Shown in pieces: positions 26,305 to 35,604 of a stretch of DNA of 64,000 nucleotides. How positions within the stretch are numbered: the stretch's first letter is position 1; every line of letters starts with the position of its first letter. Below the pieces are notes generated by a model. The model did not search any database. It was not told where the DNA came from and saw nothing but the letters and a program-made list of their open reading frames with translations. The stretch covers positions 173,501 through 237,500 of the forward strand of contig NZ_JAPPRC010000004.1 of assembly GCF_026672425.1 (NCBI RefSeq). Reading direction: 5' to 3'. A program made the translations under genes and the position numbers. Origin of the DNA: Pannonibacter sp. SL95. Its GTDB lineage: Bacteria; Pseudomonadota; Alphaproteobacteria; Rhizobiales; Stappiaceae.

Positions 26305-27087
26305 TCAGGCCTTGTCGGTGGCGGAGGTCGGCCAGGTCGTGTTGGTTGCGCGGCGTTCCAGCGTTGCCTCGTAGGAATAGATCCAGCCGCCGAGCAGCTT
26401 GGCGATATCCGGGCGGCTTCCCTTCTGTGTCACCGCGATCCATTTCTGGTTGAACGGATGCGGCCAGTCGAAATGCTGGCATTCGACGCCCGCCTCATCA
26501 GCAATTGCGCTGATCGTTTCCTTTCGGTAGCGAACGATATCCGGATAAAGCCAGTCGTTGCCGGTGTAGTCGGTTCCATCCAGGCTTTCGAAGAACGTGG
26601 CGAGGAAGATCGACTGCGGCACCATCACCTTCGCCGCCTCCTCAAAGCAGAGCTTGATCTGCCAGGTTGGCGCGTGGGTGAAGATGGAATGGGCCATCAG
26701 GAAGTCGAACTTGCGCTCGAACCGGGTGAACTCGAAGTCGCTGTTCTTGATGAAGGTCGGGCGCTTGCGATTGGCAAATTCCTCGCCGAAATGGCTCTGC
26801 AGGCCATCCTGAACCGCCCAGTCCTCCGGATCGATACCGAAGTACTTGCCGGGGCGCAGGTACATGATCGCGAAACGGCCGCCACGCAGCGAGCCGCAGC
26901 CGATATCCAGCAGCGTGTTGGTCTCGCGCATGCCCATCAGCGTCAGAAGGTTGAACTGGGTGACGCCGATCAGGTCGTAGTAGTTCGGGGGGCCAACCCA
27001 GGCCCGGTAGTGATCACCGCCAATTTCTGCGTCTTCGCCGAACTGCTCATGCAGCCCCTGCTTTTCCGAAAGGACCAGTTTCGTCAT
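26305..27087 (-). CDS. SAM-dependent methyltransferase in the tda region
   Basis: 260 residues from ATG 27087, preceded by GGGAG. A class I methyltransferase fold is seen: NTLLDIGCGSLRGGR near residues 57-71 is motif I, KYFGIDPED near 80 is motif II, and FDFLMAHSIFTHAP near 128 follows. The substrate is unknown. Its place between the MFS gene and tdaF, all on one strand with short gaps (37 and 90 bases), suggests it acts on TDA or an intermediate, for instance by S- or O-methylation. It could also be a detoxifying enzyme. It is not part of the known core pathway. Confidence 0.75.
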   Translation of the reverse strand: MTKLVLSEKQGLHEQFGEDAEIGGDHYRAWVGPPNYYDLIGVTQFNLLTLMGMRETNTLLDIGCGSLRGGRFAIMYLRPGKYFGIDPEDWAVQDGLQSHFGEEFANRKRPTFIKNSDFEFTRFERKFDFLMAHSIFTHAPTWQIKLCFEEAAKVMVPQSIFLATFFESLDGTDYTGNDWLYPDIVRYRKETISAIADEAGVECQHFDWPHPFNQKWIAVTQKGSRPDIAKLLGGWIYSYEATLERRATNTTWPTSATDKA

Positions 27088-27124
27088 GCTTGGCTCCCGC
27101 TTTGTGTGAGATCGGAGGTAGGCT

Positions 27125-28603
27125 TCATCCCTCTGCGCCGGTGCTGGCGGGGGGACGTTTCGCACGCGCCGCGATGCCGCTGGCAAAGGCGACCAGAAGC
27201 GCAAGCAGGGCGAGCGCGGCGGCGATGCAGAAGGTGACGGTGAGGCCAAAGCCGGCGGCCTGCGCCGCGTCGGCCGTGTCCAGCGGCCCGGACACACGGG
27301 CAAATATCGCGCCCATCAGGGCCGCCCCCGTGATGAGGCCAAGGTTCCGCGACAGGCTGAGCAGGCCGGAGATGACGCCGCGCCGGCCCGCGTCAACGTC
27401 CATCATCACGGCCGTGTTGTTCGCGGCCTGGAACAGCTGGTAGCCCGGCGTCAGCAGCGCGATGGCGACGACATAGCCAGGCAGTCCGAAGGCGACCGGA
27501 GCAAAGGCGAGGGCCAGCGCACCGACCATCATCTGGAGGAGACCGGCGGCCACGATGGCGCCTGCACCGAACCGGTCGACGATCCGCCCCGCGGGAATGC
27601 CGCTCAGCGTCGAGACGAGCGGACCAACGGCGAGCACCAGCCCGACTGCCGTAACCGACAGGCCAAGGCCGATGGCGAGAAAGAAGGGACCGACGACCAG
27701 CGTTGCCATCATCACGGTGGAGACGAGGATGTTCATGACCAGGCTGGCAGAGAGGCGCGGATCCCGCAGCGCCGGCAGCGACACCAGCGGCGAACGCACG
27801 GCCGTTTCGGCAAAGAGAAACAGGCCGAAGCCGATCAAGGCGGCGAGGATCAACGCCGGCGTCAGCCCGGTCAGCTCACCGCCGCCGCCCGTCACCGCCA
27901 GCGCATAGGCCCCCAGAGCCAGGGCGAGGAGCAGCGTGCCAAGCGGATCAAAGCCCTCACTTGCCCCGCGCGGACGATCGGCGGGAAGGAACCGCAATGC
28001 CAGCAGCGCCGCGAGCGCGCCCAGCGGCACCATGAGGTAGAAGATCGAAGGCCAGCCGGGACCGGCGACCAGCAGGCCACCCAGCGAGGGGCCAAGCGCC
28101 GTGCCGATGGCCGACATGGTGCCGAGCAGCCCCATGGCGCTGCCCGTCTTTTCCTTTGGCACGGTGTCGCGCACCATCGCGACGGTCAGCGCCATCAGGA
28201 CGGACGCTCCGGCCCCCTGCAGCGCCCGCGCCCCGATGAGGACGGGAAGGTTCGGAGCAAGGCCGCAGAGGAGCGAGGCCAGGGAAAGCACCACCAGACC
28301 GCCAATCAGCACCCGGCGGTGACCATAAACATCGCCCAGCCGCCCGGCGCTGACGATCAGCACGGTGACCGCGAGAAGATAGGCGATGATGACCCATTGA
28401 ACCGCCTGGAGCGGCGCGGAAAAGGCTGTCGCCAGCTCTGGCAGGGCGACGTTCGGGCTGCTGATGCCGAGCGACGACAGCAGCATCGACAACGCCAAGG
28501 CAGTCAGTGGCAGGACAAATCCGGTGGTTGCGGCATCCCGAACGGATGCCTCGCCGTCCGGGGACGTGCTGGGGGCGGCGGGCGTTTCGGCGGCTTGGGT
28601 CAC
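27125..28603 (-). CDS. MFS multidrug exporter, DHA2 (14-helix) type
   Basis: About 492 residues with roughly 14 hydrophobic segments. Motif A is seen as GRLGDVYGHRRVLIGG near residue 68, and motif C-like glycine-rich segments (GTALGPSLGGLLVAG) follow, as in EmrB/QacA proteins. No good ATG is present near the N-terminus; the GTG at 28603 after AAGG is the best start, and an upstream in-frame ATG at 28828 would add a non-homologous, GC-rich tail. In the tda block it is the likely exporter and self-protection pump for TDA. This is positional inference. Confidence 0.8.
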   Translation of the reverse strand: MTQAAETPAAPSTSPDGEASVRDAATTGFVLPLTALALSMLLSSLGISSPNVALPELATAFSAPLQAVQWVIIAYLLAVTVLIVSAGRLGDVYGHRRVLIGGLVVLSLASLLCGLAPNLPVLIGARALQGAGASVLMALTVAMVRDTVPKEKTGSAMGLLGTMSAIGTALGPSLGGLLVAGPGWPSIFYLMVPLGALAALLALRFLPADRPRGASEGFDPLGTLLLALALGAYALAVTGGGGELTGLTPALILAALIGFGLFLFAETAVRSPLVSLPALRDPRLSASLVMNILVSTVMMATLVVGPFFLAIGLGLSVTAVGLVLAVGPLVSTLSGIPAGRIVDRFGAGAIVAAGLLQMMVGALALAFAPVAFGLPGYVVAIALLTPGYQLFQAANNTAVMMDVDAGRRGVISGLLSLSRNLGLITGAALMGAIFARVSGPLDTADAAQAAGFGLTVTFCIAAALALLALLVAFASGIAARAKRPPASTGAEG

Positions 28604-28730
28604 AACCTTGGTCCATCTGAGGAACGATCGGTTGCAGCCTAGTCTCAGCCCCCCTGCGGCAGAAGGCGCGTCGGATGCATCTGAGCCAACCGCCTCCTGC
28701 ACGCCTGGCGCAGGCAGGCGAACGCTATCG

Positions 28731-28763
28731 GGCAGGCACGGCCGGGTCGAAGGCTTGCCTGCC
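28731..28763 (-). terminator. Possible terminator after the AEP permease gene
   Basis: GGCAGGCA (28731-28738) and TGCCTGCC (28756-28763) can pair across a 17-base loop, ten bases past the stop of the permease gene. There is no U-run, so this is weak. Confidence 0.35.
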
Positions 28764-28772
28764 GGACTTGTG

Positions 28773-30782
28773 CTAGCGCGTGCGCCAGGCCTGGGTCGAC
28801 GCCAAGAGGTGCCGCGACACAAGCGCATGAAGCAGGCGGGCGGCGACGTTGGTGTAGAAGATCATCATCCCCATCGCCGCAGCCGGCGCGATGTCGCCCG
28901 CATCGTCCATGTTGAGCACGGCGATGGACGCGAGCGCGGTGTGGGTCGAGTACAGGAACACCACCGCCGAGACCGTCGTCATCGCATTCACGAACAGATA
29001 GATCATGATGTCGAGGATCGAGGGCAGGCAGATCGGCACCGTCACCCGGGCAAACAGCCGGTAGAACGGCTGACGCATCGACGCGGCAACCGGCTCGAAC
29101 TCGGCATCGATCTGCTTCAACGCGGTCAGTGCCGTCAGGTGCCCGACGGTGTAGAAGTGGGTGACCGTGGAGATGACGAGGATTGCCATCGTCCCGTAAA
29201 GCCCGTGCAGCGGGTTGTCCGGATTGTTGAAGAAGAAGATGTAGGCCAGGCCCAGCACCATGCCGGGGATCGCCATCGGCAGCATCGCCAGGAACTGGAA
29301 CAGGCCGCGGCCGAGGCGGAAGCCGTCGGTCTTCTCGACCATATAGGCACCACAGAAGACGATGGCGGTTCCGGCCACTGCCGTCAGAGCCGACAGCCAG
29401 ATCGAATTCCAGTAGGCCGCCCATCCGCCGCCATCCATCTTGTTGAAGGCGAAGTTGCCAAGGGTCAGGCTCATGTCATAGGGCCAGAACTTCACCACGG
29501 CCGCCAGCTGGCAGACACCCATCATCGTCAGGATGAACGCGGCAATGAGACCGCACCAGGCAAGGCACAGCGCATCGAACCGGCGGTTGGGCTTCGGCTC
29601 GAACGGCACGGCGCGGGCCGACAGCAACGACACCTGCTTTCTCTGCACCTGGCGGTCGACAAAGAAGGCGAGGATCGCCGGAACCAGAAGCACGACGGAC
29701 ACCACCGCACCCATCTCGAAATTCTGCTGGCCAATCACCTGCTTGTAGATGTCGATCGCCAAAACACTGAACTGGCCACCGATCACCTTGGGCAAGCCAA
29801 AATCGGTGACGACCAGGGTGAAGGTCACGAACATCGCGGAGATCAGACCATACCGCGCACCGGGAACCGTCACGGTCCAGAAAGTGCGCCAGCGCGACGC
29901 ACGCAAGCTCTCGGCCGCCTCGTAGTGGCGCTGGTCCGCGATGGCCAGCGCCGTCGAGATGATGATGAGGGCGTGGGGGAAGGTGAAGAACACGGAGCCG
30001 ATGACGATCCCGAGCGGACCATAGATCGACTGCCCCATCAGCAGATCCTTGAGCAGGCCCTGATTGCCGAACAGATAGATCAGCGCGATGCCCGGAAGCA
30101 GGGATGGCACGAGGATCGGCATGGTCGCGATCAGCTTCATCGCCCCCTTGAACGGCATGCAGCTGCGGTGCAGGGCATAGGCAAAGCCGAAGGCGAAGGG
30201 CACCGTCAAGGCGGTGCTGACCACGGCAATGAACAGGGAGTTCCAGATCGACTGGAACAGCGCCGGATTGGAGAAATACGAGACGTAGTTCTGGATGCCG
30301 TAGGACGGAACGGGACGCAGTGTGATCCGGCGCAGCGTGTTGCTGTCGTATTCCAGCCAGTCGCGGCTGCTCACCCTGTCAAGCCCGACGAGCCAGGTGC
30401 CGCGATCATCCACGGCGCGAATCCGGTAGCGCACAGGGCTGCGGAAACTGAAATCCGGCAGCAGCTCGGCAACGGCCAGACGGCCATCGGAGTTCGTCTT
30501 CATGTCCTGCGGCGTATAGCGGCCAGACCGGGCATTGAGGTCAACGAGACTGATAGCAGGACCGAAGTTCGTGCCGGTGGCATCGCTGACCTGCAGTTCG
30601 AATTCGGAGAGATCGAAACTGTAGGTCACGAATGACTTCGACAGCATCGTGTAGAGCGGCAGCGCAAGGGTGACGATGAGATAGAGCGCGATGACCAGCA
30701 TGAAGCCACGCTTGATCAGTCCGTCGCCATCCATCCGCAGACGTGTTTCACGCCCGCTCGGGATCCATTCAGTGACAGCCAT
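28773..30782 (-). CDS. 2-Aminoethylphosphonate ABC transporter permease, double-length
   Basis: 669 residues with two copies of the binding-protein-dependent permease domain, about twelve membrane helices in total. It is like the fused FbpB/ThiP-type permeases. The N-terminal half has the coupling loop AAESLRASRWRTFWTVTVPGA near residue 290, and the second EFEPVAASMRQPFYRLFARVTVP near 560 (given by position and ends). About 140 residues after the first helix form an extra periplasmic loop. The start is ATG 30782 with GAGG five bases upstream; the preceding GTG overlaps that site. The ATPase gene ends just before it. Position next to phnY, phnA and phnW makes AEP the likely substrate. Confidence 0.85.
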   Translation of the reverse strand: MAVTEWIPSGRETRLRMDGDGLIKRGFMLVIALYLIVTLALPLYTMLSKSFVTYSFDLSEFELQVSDATGTNFGPAISLVDLNARSGRYTPQDMKTNSDGRLAVAELLPDFSFRSPVRYRIRAVDDRGTWLVGLDRVSSRDWLEYDSNTLRRITLRPVPSYGIQNYVSYFSNPALFQSIWNSLFIAVVSTALTVPFAFGFAYALHRSCMPFKGAMKLIATMPILVPSLLPGIALIYLFGNQGLLKDLLMGQSIYGPLGIVIGSVFFTFPHALIIISTALAIADQRHYEAAESLRASRWRTFWTVTVPGARYGLISAMFVTFTLVVTDFGLPKVIGGQFSVLAIDIYKQVIGQQNFEMGAVVSVVLLVPAILAFFVDRQVQRKQVSLLSARAVPFEPKPNRRFDALCLAWCGLIAAFILTMMGVCQLAAVVKFWPYDMSLTLGNFAFNKMDGGGWAAYWNSIWLSALTAVAGTAIVFCGAYMVEKTDGFRLGRGLFQFLAMLPMAIPGMVLGLAYIFFFNNPDNPLHGLYGTMAILVISTVTHFYTVGHLTALTALKQIDAEFEPVAASMRQPFYRLFARVTVPICLPSILDIMIYLFVNAMTTVSAVVFLYSTHTALASIAVLNMDDAGDIAPAAAMGMMIFYTNVAARLLHALVSRHLLASTQAWRTR

Positions 30783-30784
30783 GA

Positions 30785-31906
30785 TCACCTCGCTGCCGGA
30801 AAGACGAGAACACGGTCAGCGGGCAGTTCGACGGTCAGGTCTTCCCCCTCCGCAAGCGAGAACCGGCGCACGGCATTCATCGAGAAATTGGCAACCAACG
30901 GCGTTCCGCCCAGTTCCGTGCTGCGCAGATGCACGCGCCAGAAGGACCCGAGAAACTCCATCGCGGTGATTGTCACCGGCAGATGATTGGGCTGGGCCAG
31001 CTGCTCGTGCCCTCGGGCATGCGGCAGGATATCTTCCGGGCGCACGGCGACGGTGACATCCGCCTCATCGGCAAAGCCGGTCACAGTGGTTTCCAGGAGA
31101 GTTCGGCCAATCGTCACGATGCCCCTGGAGAAATGAGCCTTGATCCGGTTTGTCTCGCCGATGAAGTTGGCGACAAACAGCGAGGCAGGATGGCGATAGA
31201 CGTCAATTGGCGTGCCGACCTGCTCGATCACGCCGTGGTTCATCACGACGATCCGGTCTGCCATCGCCAGGGCTTCTTCCTGGTCATGGGTCACCATGAT
31301 GGTAGTGACCTGAAGCTTGCGCTGAAGTTCCTTGATCTCGTGCCGCAGATGGACGCGGACCTTTGCGTCGAGCGCAGACAGCGGCTCATCAAGGAGCAGC
31401 AAGCCCGGATTGATGGCAATCGCACGGGCAAGCGCAATGCGCTGCTGCTGCCCACCCGACAACTGGGACGGATAGCTTAACGCCTTGTCCGGCAGACCAA
31501 CCAGCTCAAGCAGTTCCTTGACCCTGGACTTGATCTCGTCCCAGGGACGGCCGGTGTTTTCAAGGCCAAAAGCGATGTTGGCGGCGACCGTCAGATTGGG
31601 AAACAGCGCGTAGGACTGGAAGACAATGCCATAATCACGCTGCGAGGCCGGAAGGTTCGAGATGTCGCGGCCAGCCTGACGAATGGAGCCGCGGCTTTGC
31701 GGATCGAGCCCGGCAATCGCGCGCAGCAAGGTCGTCTTGCCGCATCCCGATGGCCCGAGAAAACAGATGAACTCACCCTGTTGAATGGAGAGCGAGATGT
31801 CGCGCAAGGCGACAAAATTGCCATAGGCCTTCCAGACATTCTCGATCTCGAGATAGCTGGTCCGGAGGGCGGCAGGTTGCAGAGAGTTGGGGATGATGGC
31901 GTTCAT
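30785..31906 (-). CDS. phnT: 2-Aminoethylphosphonate ABC transporter ATP-binding protein
   Basis: 373 residues. Walker [10 protein letters not shown] near residue 50, signature [14 protein letters not shown], Walker [13 protein letters not shown] and the H-loop [10 protein letters not shown] are intact. The C-terminal TOBE-type domain begins near [12 protein letters not shown]. It is a CUT1/FbpC-like ATPase of the putative AEP importer. ATG 31906 is used (GGAG upstream). The permease start follows with a short overlap-like junction, so they are coupled. Confidence 0.85.
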   Translation of the reverse strand: MNAIIPNSLQPAALRTSYLEIENVWKAYGNFVALRDISLSIQQGEFICFLGPSGCGKTTLLRAIAGLDPQSRGSIRQAGRDISNLPASQRDYGIVFQSYALFPNLTVAANIAFGLENTGRPWDEIKSRVKELLELVGLPDKALSYPSQLSGGQQQRIALARAIAINPGLLLLDEPLSALDAKVRVHLRHEIKELQRKLQVTTIMVTHDQEEALAMADRIVVMNHGVIEQVGTPIDVYRHPASLFVANFIGETNRIKAHFSRGIVTIGRTLLETTVTGFADEADVTVAVRPEDILPHARGHEQLAQPNHLPVTITAMEFLGSFWRVHLRSTELGGTPLVANFSMNAVRRFSLAEGEDLTVELPADRVLVFPAAR

Positions 31907-31945
31907 GGCGCTCACTCCGGACTGCTGATGTCGGCTGGCGGCAGA

Positions 31946-31971
31946 CCGAGGGGCGCGGCAGCACCCCTCGG
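31946..31971 (-). terminator. Intercistronic hairpin between the AEP binding-protein and ATPase genes
   Basis: CCGAGGGG (31946-31953) pairs with CCCCTCGG (31964-31971) around a ten-base loop, in the 74-base gap. Such hairpins often protect the message of the abundant binding protein and reduce expression of later genes. Confidence 0.5.
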
Positions 31972-31980
31972 GAGATCAGA

Positions 31981-32997
31981 TCAAGACTTCGGTTCGCTCT
32001 TGGTGTCGTAGCGCTTCGACCATTCCTCGAGGATGGACTTGCGGTTCGTCGCGGCCCATTCGAAGTCATTGCGGATCATCTTGGCTTCAGCATCGGCCGG
32101 ATAGTTCGGCACCGGCTTGGCAACGCCCGGTATTGCGAGGACCGCATAGCCAACGTTGTATTGTTCCATCGCTGCAAGGCTAATCGACCAATCCATCAGC
32201 GTCTTGGCAGCATCAAGATTTGGCGTTCCTGCAATGATTGCAGCGGCTTCCAGATCCCAGCCGGTGCCCTCCGAGGGAATGATCACTTCGATCGGCGCGC
32301 CATCGGTCTTGGATTTTGCGCCGCGGAACGCAAAGGAAATGCCGACAACGGTCTCGCCGGCTGCTGCCATCTTGCAGGGTTTGGAACCCGAATGGGTGTA
32401 AGAGGCAATGTTGGCATGGAGCTTGTCCATGTAGTCCCAGCCATCACCGCCGAACATCTGCAGCCAGGCTGAAACGTCCAGGAAACCGGTACCGGACGAG
32501 GCAGGGTTTGGCATGACGATTTGGCCGGCATATTCCGGCTTGGTCAGGTCAGCCCAGCTCGTGGGCTGCGGCACACCGCGCTTCTTGCCTTCCACGGTGT
32601 TGTAGCAGATGGCGCCCAGCCAGGCGTCCAGACCGACCCAGGTTGGCGGTGTGTCGCTGTCGACGTAGCGCGGATCAAGCGCCTCGATGCCCTTGGGCGC
32701 GTAGGGCTCGAGCATGCCTTCGGCCTTGAGCATCAGCAGCGACGATGCTGCGAGGCTCCAGACAACATCCGCCTTGGGGTTGTTCTTTTCTGCCAGCAGT
32801 TTGGCTGTAACAACGCCGGTGGAGTCCCGCACCCAGTTGATCTTGATGTCCGGGTGATCCTTGTTGAAGGCCGCAGCATAGCGGTCAAGAAACTCGGCTT
32901 CAAAAGCGGTGTAGACGGTCAGTTCCGTTTCTGCTGCAGCGGACATTGAGCCGGCTGCCAGCAGAGCGGCAGAAAAGAGAAGGGTCTTTCCGAACAT
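31981..32997 (-). CDS. phnS: 2-Aminoethylphosphonate ABC transporter substrate-binding protein
   Basis: 338 residues with a signal peptide ending near SMSAAA. ELTVYTAFEAEFLDRY and the class resemble ferric/AEP-type periplasmic binding proteins (spermidine/iron superfamily). MPNPASSGTGFLDVSAWLQ near residue 160 is typical of the ligand hinge. GGGGAA lies upstream of the ATG. It is the first gene of the phnS-phnT-permease unit. The dyad about 160 bases upstream is its likely control site. Iron as substrate is the main alternative, but the neighbouring phnWAY genes favour AEP. Confidence 0.85.
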   Translation of the reverse strand: MFGKTLLFSAALLAAGSMSAAAETELTVYTAFEAEFLDRYAAAFNKDHPDIKINWVRDSTGVVTAKLLAEKNNPKADVVWSLAASSLLMLKAEGMLEPYAPKGIEALDPRYVDSDTPPTWVGLDAWLGAICYNTVEGKKRGVPQPTSWADLTKPEYAGQIVMPNPASSGTGFLDVSAWLQMFGGDGWDYMDKLHANIASYTHSGSKPCKMAAAGETVVGISFAFRGAKSKTDGAPIEVIIPSEGTGWDLEAAAIIAGTPNLDAAKTLMDWSISLAAMEQYNVGYAVLAIPGVAKPVPNYPADAEAKMIRNDFEWAATNRKSILEEWSKRYDTKSEPKS

Positions 32998-33156
32998 GTT
33001 GGTTCCCCGTTGGTCAAAACTACGTTCGACTGTGCCTGGCCGCGATTTCCCTTGATCGCGCAGGACGTGCTGGAAGCGGGGCCGATTTCTTTATGACCCT
33101 GTGTCGGGTTCTGATCGGCTCACCGTAAGACTGACTTTGGGAACGAGCGTTGAATA

Positions 33157-33195
33157 AGTAAAATCTATTAATTTTATCCAATCATAGATTTTACT
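33157..33195. promoter_or_regulatory. Perfect 12-base dyad upstream of phnS
   Basis: AGTAAAATCTAT (33157-33168) and ATAGATTTTACT (33184-33195) around a 15-base AT-rich spacer, 160 bases ahead of the phnS start. It shares the AAATC core with dyads near phnW and the LysR gene, so it may be that regulator's site. Confidence 0.6.
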
Positions 33196-33209
33196 GGGAT
33201 CAACCTGCG

Positions 33210-34040
33210 CTATGTCATAGCCAATGCTGCAACGCCGGCCGCAACGACGGCCGAGGCAAAGAGGCGAGACAGGATCGGGCGTTCCCGAAAGGCGACAATA
33301 CCGATGAGGGCCGCAAAGATGACGCTGGACTCGCGCACGGCCGAGACCGCGCCAAGCGGGGCTATCGTCTTGACGTACAAGACAATTCCATACGCCGTGA
33401 CGGCAGAGACGCCGCCAAGGCTGCCCAGCAGGATGACCCTTGGCCTGAAATGTCCGCCCCGCAGGCGCCGGTTCAGCGCGATGACGAGCGGCACGGGAAA
33501 CTCGAGCAGGAACAGCCAGCCCATGTATCCGAACACGGACTGCGACTGCCGCACCCCAAGACCATCGGCAACCGAATAGGCGGCGATGAGCAGACCCAGG
33601 GCAACAGCAAAGCCGATAGCCCCGGGCGATGACGGGTTGCGCCGTACGGCCAGAAGGCCAATCCCGGCACAGACACAGGCAAGCCCGACCCAGCCGGCCG
33701 GCGGCAGCTGCTCGCCGATAAGAGCCGCCGCAGCCAGCGCGACGGCGGCCGGCGCGAGCCCGCGCGAGATCGGATAGACCTGGCTGAGGTCTCCAAGCCG
33801 GTAAGCCCGGAACAGCAAGGCGTAGTAGACGTAATGCAACAGGGCCGAGGTGGCGATGGCCGGCCAGCTTGCCGATGCCGGCACGGGAGAGACCAGCACG
33901 AGGCAAAGCCCCAGCACCGCATGTGCGGCAGATACTGCCGCAAGCACCCCGGCCCTGTCATCGACAGCCTTGATCAGCGCATTCCAGCCCGCGTGCAGCA
34001 GGGCTGCCAGGAGTACAAGACCCAACGCGCCAAGGCCCAT
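33210..34040 (-). CDS. EamA/DMT-type membrane transporter linked to phosphonate use
   Basis: 276 residues with ten predicted membrane segments in two EamA repeats. ATG 34040 has AAGGA nine bases upstream. A membrane family of this kind is regularly found with AEP catabolism genes and has been named a phosphonate-utilisation-associated membrane protein. Its cargo is unknown; possibilities are AEP, phosphonoacetate or a product. It lies between the terminator of phnWAY and the phnS dyad, on the same strand, so it may be its own transcription unit. Confidence 0.75.
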   Translation of the reverse strand: MGLGALGLVLLAALLHAGWNALIKAVDDRAGVLAAVSAAHAVLGLCLVLVSPVPASASWPAIATSALLHYVYYALLFRAYRLGDLSQVYPISRGLAPAAVALAAAALIGEQLPPAGWVGLACVCAGIGLLAVRRNPSSPGAIGFAVALGLLIAAYSVADGLGVRQSQSVFGYMGWLFLLEFPVPLVIALNRRLRGGHFRPRVILLGSLGGVSAVTAYGIVLYVKTIAPLGAVSAVRESSVIFAALIGIVAFRERPILSRLFASAVVAAGVAALAMT

Positions 34041-34084
34041 CGACCGAATTCCTTGATCCTGCGATCCGGAAGCAGCCAAGCCCC

Positions 34085-34119
34085 GGAAAAAAGAGAGGCG
34101 AGCTGCAGCAGCCCGCCTC
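34085..34119 (-). terminator. Rho-independent terminator of the phnW-phnA-phnY operon
   Basis: Arms GAGGCG/CGCCTC and GCTG/CAGC make an eleven-pair stem with one mismatch around a CAG loop (34095-34119). On the minus strand a TCTCTTTTTTCC run follows directly. It is 27 bases past the phnY stop. Confidence 0.8.
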
Positions 34120-34146
34120 CAGTTCAGCGATGGGTCAGGGGAGGCC

Positions 34147-35604
34147 TCATGCCCATGGCAAGGAGAAGGTCTTGACGTTGGTGAAGCTTTTCATGGCCTC
34201 GATCACGCCTTCCTTGTAGCCGTTGCCGCTGTCCTTGATGCCGCCGAACGGGGACATCTCGATCCGGTATCCGGGAACCTCCCAGACGTTGACCGTGCCA
34301 ACCACAAGGCCACGGATATAGGACTGCATGCGCCGGTAATCGTTGGTGCAGACACCGGAGGAGAGACCGAAGGGCGTCGAGTTGGAGATCCGCATGGTCT
34401 CCACGTCGCTGTCCGGCACCCGGACGATGGGAACCACGGGGCCAAAGGTCTCCTCCATCACCAGTTCGCTTTCATGCGGGACATGGTCGACCACGATGGG
34501 CGGCAGCAGCGCGCCCTGGCGGCCGGGGTGATAGAGGATCTTCGCGCCCTGGGCCTCGGCCTTGAAGACACGCTCCTCGAAGACCTCGGCAGCGCGTTCA
34601 TGCACGACGCAGCCCAGTTCCGTGGCCGGATCCATCGGATCGCCGAAGCGCAGGGCCCTGGCGCGCTCCAGAACCATCGGCACGAACCGGTCGGCCACAC
34701 TTTCCTGGACCAGAATGCGCTTCACCGCCGTGCAGCGCTGGCCGGAGTTCTTGGTGGCGCCAGCAACGGCGAGGTCGGCGGCCCTGGCCAGGTCCGCATC
34801 ACTGAGATCATTGCAGATGATCAGCGGATCATTGCCGCCAAGCTCCAGAACTTGGCGCTTGTAGGCCGCCTTCGCCGCGATCATCTTGCCCACCGGCACG
34901 CCGCCGGTGAAGGTGATCAGGTCGAAGTCCGGGTTCGTGATCATCTCGTCGCCGATGTCCTTCGGCCAGCCGGTGACCACCGACAGCATCTGCGGCGGGA
35001 GCCCGGCCTCGTAGAGCGCATCGGCCAGCCACAGCGCCGTCAGGGGCGTCAGCTCGGTCGGCTTCACCACGATGCAGTTGTTGGTGGCGATGGCCGGCGC
35101 GATCTTGTGGCTCACCATGTTCAGCGGATGGTTGAACGGGGTGATGGCAGAGATGGCGCGCAGCGGTTCCCGCGTGGTGAAGATCTTGCGCGCCTTACCA
35201 TGCGGGGTCAGGTCGCAGGAGAAGATCTCGCCGTCGTCATGAATGCACATCTGGCCGGCGAGCGTGTAGACATCATAGGCCCGGCCGCATTCATACATCG
35301 CATCGGCCAGCGAGATGCCAAGCTCCGCCGTGATGATCGGCGCCAGTTCGGCCTTGCGCTCGGAAATGATCCGGGCGGTGTTGAGCAGGATCGTCTGGCG
35401 CTCGTAGCGGGTGAGACGCGGCTCGTAGGCGGCGGCGATGGCAAAGGCCTCGCGGGCGTGTTCGGCGGTGCCGGCCGGCACCGAACCGATGACCTCGTTG
35501 GTCCAGGGATAGTGGACCGGAACCCGGTCCACCGTATCCACCTTGCGGCCGGCGATCCGCATCGCCTCGTGCCGCATCGCGATCGGAGGAGCTTTCTTCA
35601 GCAT
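34147..35604 (-). CDS. phnY: Phosphonoacetaldehyde dehydrogenase
   Basis: 485 residues of the NAD-dependent aldehyde dehydrogenase superfamily. It should oxidise phosphonoacetaldehyde to phosphonoacetate. Catalytic residues are seen: N158 in PFNHP, E254 in LELGGNDP and C291 in [10 protein letters not shown]. The gene overlaps the end of phnA by seven bases and follows phnW and phnA in the classic PhnW-PhnY-PhnA pathway, which fixes the substrate. The strong terminator after it ends the operon. Confidence 0.9.
   Translation of the reverse strand: MLKKAPPIAMRHEAMRIAGRKVDTVDRVPVHYPWTNEVIGSVPAGTAEHAREAFAIAAAYEPRLTRYERQTILLNTARIISERKAELAPIITAELGISLADAMYECGRAYDVYTLAGQMCIHDDGEIFSCDLTPHGKARKIFTTREPLRAISAITPFNHPLNMVSHKIAPAIATNNCIVVKPTELTPLTALWLADALYEAGLPPQMLSVVTGWPKDIGDEMITNPDFDLITFTGGVPVGKMIAAKAAYKRQVLELGGNDPLIICNDLSDADLARAADLAVAGATKNSGQRCTAVKRILVQESVADRFVPMVLERARALRFGDPMDPATELGCVVHERAAEVFEERVFKAEAQGAKILYHPGRQGALLPPIVVDHVPHESELVMEETFGPVVPIVRVPDSDVETMRISNSTPFGLSSGVCTNDYRRMQSYIRGLVVGTVNVWEVPGYRIEMSPFGGIKDSGNGYKEGVIEAMKSFTNVKTFSLPWA

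Noticed and set aside
25627..27087. A lanthipeptide-type cluster, suggested by an EpiD-like flavoprotein beside a methyltransferase
   Set aside because: No precursor peptide, lanthionine synthase or peptidase is nearby, and the flanking genes match the TDA set instead.
28603..28828. An N-terminal extension of the MFS protein to the ATG at 28828
   Set aside because: The added 75 residues are arginine/proline-rich and unlike MFS starts; a GTG at 28603 with AAGG fits the family better.
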